Shown here one piece after another: positions 30,698-33,673 of a stretch of 33,673 nucleotides of DNA (positions are counted from its first letter, which is position 1; every line of letters begins with the position of its first letter). Below the pieces are notes generated by a model that saw nothing but the letters and a program-made list of their open reading frames with translations, was not told the DNA's origin and did no database searches. The stretch comes from Zygnema cylindricum (taxonomy: Eukaryota; Streptophyta; Zygnematophyceae; Zygnematales; Zygnemataceae), in the NCBI GenBank assembly GCA_037447655.1, contig JBBHKE010003246.1, positions 1-33,673 on the forward strand, read 5' to 3'. Both the position numbers and the translations under genes were made by a program.

Positions 30698-30715
30698 GTG
30701 CCTCCCACTAGGGCT
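30698..30715 (-). other. Polypurine tract of the gypsy element
   Basis: The minus strand reads CCCTAGTGGGAGGCAC directly before the LTR start TGTAACAGGG. No tRNA-complementary site is present on the plus-strand side, which fixes the element's orientation as minus. Confidence 0.65.
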
Positions 30716-30749
30716 TCAGCGTCCCGTTGAACCTTCTGTCTCAAGGAAA

Positions 30750-31915
30750 CTACAATTGCCGGAGTATACCGTACGTCTCTTCGCGGTACTCCTCGAATTC
30801 CTGTCGCAGGGTGTCGAGTTGGTTTTGGAGCTGCTCACATCGGGTCTCGAGCAACGCAATATGATGGTCTGCCGCTGCCAAACGTCTCTGAATGATTCGC
30901 TCCCGCACTTGGTCCTCCCCCTCTTCCGGTACAGCCTTGGGACCCTCGCGTTGCAGCGGAATGGCCGCCGGTGCATGCTCCTCAGGTGCCACAATTTGGG
31001 GCGATTCGGGTTCTACAAGTTGTTGTGCCTCTTCTGCCTCCTCTTCAGCCGGTTCTCATCTAGGTACCTTCCTTAGCTTGAAGGACGCATGTTTCCTGGC
31101 AGCTCGGGCCCACTACAGAGCGTTCTTTCGGGCCAGCTTGAGTGCCCGTACCTCAGGGGTGACCTCCGCCCTAGAGATGATGTCATGGAGGCGGACATCC
31201 CACGCGTGATAACAACGAAGTAACCCGGGAACATCCACCTTTTACCGGTAGTTATCCTCAACTACTTCCACAAACGGTAGGGCATGGGGGTTTAGCTGCA
31301 CATAACCTTTATGGTTCTTCCGGAGGTCCTTTGTTCTCATAAAATTCCAGGCCGCTTGTGACACTACGCTGGCGGGAATAAAGATAGGATCCCCTAGTTT
31401 TCCTGTACGCCACTCCTCGGGCCACTCCTTGGGATCCCAATACAAGCGCTTCACGAAGGTGAAGGTGAGATCCGGATGTTGTGTGTCCGCAGGATGTGGA
31501 AAGAGGTAATCGGGAATTTCCTCTCCTTGTTCACTCTCCTCTGCCGTCTCCCTTTGACTTCCTCGAAGGAGAAACACATCGTCTCCACTAGGGTATTGCG
31601 CTTCCGCTTTCTTTTCCGCGCTTTCAGAGGAATGCTCTGCTGCGGTACTCTCTTTGTTGCGGTCCCTCATCACCTCCAGATCCGAGGCGCGCTCCTTTAT
31701 TGGCGGAGGCGTTGGTTCTCGTTCTGGTTCCTCCGCCTCCGAGAGCTCATGATCTTCCTTATATTCCTGATCTTCTTCCCGAGTTGGGGTGTATTCGGGC
31801 TTTTGTGAGTTTTCTGACCCCTCCTATCCACTGGTTTCTGCCGGCCCTCTTCTGGTTCCGGCTCCGCTTCTACCTCTCTTCTCCGGTCTGCCTCTACCAT
31901 GGCCTCCGCCGCCAT
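30750..31915 (-). pseudogene. Extra ORF downstream of the gypsy chromodomain, unknown function
   Basis: Lies on the same strand as the chromodomain, between it and the 3' LTR, where standard chromoviruses have no gene. From an ATG at about 31915 it reads an acidic Arg/Glu region (MVEADRRREVEAEPEPEE), shifts frame near 31800, then keeps one register to 30750. That part has a Glu-rich segment, a central globular-looking part (DLTFTFVKRLYWDPKEWPEE, WNFMRTKDLRKNHKGYV), a basic helix (EVRALKLARKNAL) and a C-terminal coiled coil (AAADHHIALLETRCEQL). Stops interrupt it near 31249, 31121 and 31064, each one C-to-T step from a sense codon. No zinc knuckle or RT motif. It could be a structural or accessory protein, or a displaced gag-like gene. 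Confidence 0.55.
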
Positions 31916-31935
31916 TAATAATCTTTGGGGACGTG

Positions 31936-32493
31936 TCACATTTCTTTGCCCCACTTGTATAAGCCTCCTCTTTTTGGTGGTGGAGAGGAGGACGACGCCA
32001 TAGACACTGTTGTACAAGACAATTCCGGTAATTCCAGAAGTGAAGGCAAACTGACTGCGCGGAGAGAAGCAATCTCTAAGCTCCCGAGACTTAGATATTC
32101 GCGAGGGCGGATGGCGGCTTTATCAACGAGGGTTGAGGGTTTCACTTTTGGATTCTGCGAAGCGTCGTAGCGTGCGAGGGTATTGCAACGTCCAACATTT
32201 ATAAGATTGCGATGTTGCGGCGAAACGAAAGGTTCGTTGTTACCAACGTGGTTAAACACAATTGCGCCGTTGCGCTTTCCTGTTAGCGCAGCGGTGGTGC
32301 TGCCTTCCTCTGATGGCATCGCGACCATGTTGGGCTACAATGGCTGCGTTGCTATAAGTCTGCGGTGCAGTAACATCGCCACTGCGTTTCTTTGCCGCGT
32401 CCCCAATATAATTGCGATGGTTACGACACTGCGATTCGTTCCTTTACTGCGGCCGTTCCGATTGCCCCTCCGGCGAAGCAAAGTGTCCTCACT
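31936..32493 (-). other. Open register between chromodomain and extra ORF
   Basis: The chromodomain register remains open to 31936 except for one stop at 32332-32334. The translated text (for example NVGRCNTLARYDASQNPKVK) has no recognisable family. It may be the integrase tail, a non-coding leader of the extra ORF, or an intron. Confidence 0.35.
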
Positions 32494-32646
32494 CTGCTGA
32501 AACCGGCGCAGCAACTCTGGGGAATGCAGTTCCTCCTCGTCCACCGAAGAGTCATCCTCAGGATTGTAGCCCTTCCAACGCACCAAATATTGGCTGGAGT
32601 TGTAATTCCTAGAGCGGCGCGACTGAAGGATCTCTTCCACCTCATA
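32494..32646 (-). pseudogene. Chromodomain of a Ty3/gypsy chromovirus integrase
   Basis: YEVEEILQSRRSRNYNSSQY, then LVRWKGYNPEDDSS, then ELHSPELLRRFQQ: the chromodomain found at the C-terminus of chromovirus integrases, which guides integration to chromatin with methylated histone H3. The likely aromatic cage residues are all present (Tyr at the start, Trp and Tyr in RWKGY). The usual Trp of the following DxTWEP block is Val. A TAG (32647-32649) lies directly upstream, and the integrase core expected farther right on this strand is missing because plus-strand protease sequence begins there. Confidence 0.88.
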
Positions 32647-32655
32647 CTAGTCCGA

Positions 32656-33673
32656 GGTTACGCGTCGGAATTGGGAAATTCCGATGCTATGAAATGCTTC
32701 ATGTATTACCTCTTGGGGACCATGAAGTAATCCCGGGGAAACCGTGGCTGCAAAAATGGAATCTAACGATCGATTGGCGAAGTGGTGATATGAGAGTGAA
32801 GAAAGGTGAAGAATAGTTTGAGGTAAAAGCGGGAGCGGGTGGTAAGGGAGCGGAAGAGGGACGCCTACTTTCGGCCTTACAACTTAAGAGGGCACTCAAG
32901 AAAGGGGAAACGATTGGTATAGCGGTCGTCCAGCCAATGGAAGAGGCGAAGGAGGAGATCCCGGAAGAATGGAAGAAGAAGGACCCCGACTTCGACTCAA
33001 AAGAAAGTGACGACACTGGAAAAACTTCCGAAGAGGCCCCGGAAGTCGTGACAAAACTTCTCGAGGAGTACGCAGATGTATTTCACCTGAAGCTCCCCAA
33101 AAGACTACCTCTGAAGCGCGAAGTAGACCATAAGATAGAGCTTGTTCCCGGAGCGGTACCCTCGGCTAATCGGATGTACAAGATGAGTTACACCGAGTTG
33201 GACGAACTCAAAAAGCAACTCGCGGAGTTGAACGAAGCCGGAGCAATCGAACCGAGCAAGTCACCATACGGAGCCCCTGTTCTCTTCGTAAACAAGAAAG
33301 ATTGAAGTCTCCGTATGTGTATAGACTACCGAGCGCTAAACAAATTAATGGTGAAGAATGCATACCCTTTATAGAGGATAGACGAATTATTGGGTTGACT
33401 TCGAGGTGCTAAATATTTTTCGAAGAAAGACTTACAAAGCGGCTATCACCAGATAAGAATTGCCGAGGAAGATGTGGAAAAGACGGCGTTTAGAACTCGG
33501 TATGGTCATTTCTAGTTTCGGGTAATGCCGTTCGGGTTGACTAACGCACCTTCAACTTTAATGCATGTAATGAATTCCATCTTTCGGCAATATCTGGACG
33601 CATTTGTAATCGTCTTCCTAGACGACATCTTGGTGTATAGCCGAACGCTCGATGATCATATAAAGCATCTACG
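32656..33673 (+). pseudogene. Ty3/gypsy protease end and reverse transcriptase, runs off the window
   Basis: Plus strand, opposite to the chromodomain. First the protease C-terminus: HVLPLGDHEV, then GKPWLQKWNLTIDWRSGDM. A Glu/Lys-rich linker follows, then [78 protein letters not shown] with the first catalytic Asp, [20 protein letters not shown], and the FLDD active site at 33615-33626. The register is unbroken over 900 bases, but stops occur at 33303 (TGA), 33372 (TAG), 33396 (TGA) and 33513 (TAG), and one lies near 32810. The protease part needs a small frame shift near 32700. Identity is certain; the gene is dead as written. Confidence 0.92.

Noticed and set aside
32699-33016. Minus-strand frame opposite the gypsy RT region
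   Set aside because: Ser/Pro/Phe-rich shadow of the Glu/Lys-rich linker on the plus strand.

Overview
The window looks like nuclear repeat DNA of a plant-type eukaryote, probably a streptophyte. Evidence is the gag-pol of Ty1/copia and chromodomain Ty3/gypsy elements, 1.0-1.2 kb LTRs carrying G-box-like motifs, many TIR elements, and a copia primer-binding site that fits the plant-type initiator tRNA-Met anticodon arm. I cannot name the species. No intact host gene is recognisable. Nearly everything I can assign is a transposable element, and most are broken.

Layout, left to right. (1) 35-977: a plus-strand copia gag relic with a CCHC zinc knuckle. (2) 1042-8456: an LTR (1042-2158) fused to the truncated 3' LTR of a decayed minus-strand copia element. 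Its gag, protease, integrase, RT and RNase H relics lie between about 3059 and 7429, and its 5' LTR is 7410-8456. (3) 8457-9758: AT-rich DNA without assignable content. (4) 9761-11602: a CGATA-rich TIR-like element carrying a 28-base G run, with a perfect solo LTR (10192-11238, TSD CGCTA) inserted. (5) 11600-20865: three related TIR elements (T1 550 bp, T2 6.3 kb, T3 1.4 kb) with TA-type ends and subterminal repeats. (6) 19558-24793: three copies (A, C inverted, D) of another TIR family, with a 47-bp hairpin tandem repeat and an unknown 90-codon ORF between A and C. D is split by a TA-flanked MITE. (7) 24794-30201: an LTR split by a young, complete, gag-only copia element (25221-29698; two 1235-bp LTRs; TSD CGGTC). 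(8) 30202-33673: a Ty3/gypsy 3' LTR, an extra ORF and a chromodomain on the minus strand, joined head-to-head to plus-strand protease-RT that runs off the window.

The nesting gives a relative chronology. T3 was entered by A. D was entered by a MITE and by an LTR. That LTR was entered by the gag-only copia element and by the gypsy element.

The most interesting biology is in the copia family. An ATG sits exactly 20 nt inside the U5 end of four of five LTRs and is in frame with gag through the primer-binding site in both elements where this can be tested. The primer-binding site matches the anticodon arm, not the 3' end, of initiator tRNA-Met (Drosophila copia-type half-tRNA priming). The LTRs also carry a tRNA-like module with an initiator-like T-arm. 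In the DNA transposons, the motif next to each TIR differs between families and is repeated subterminally in the same variant form.
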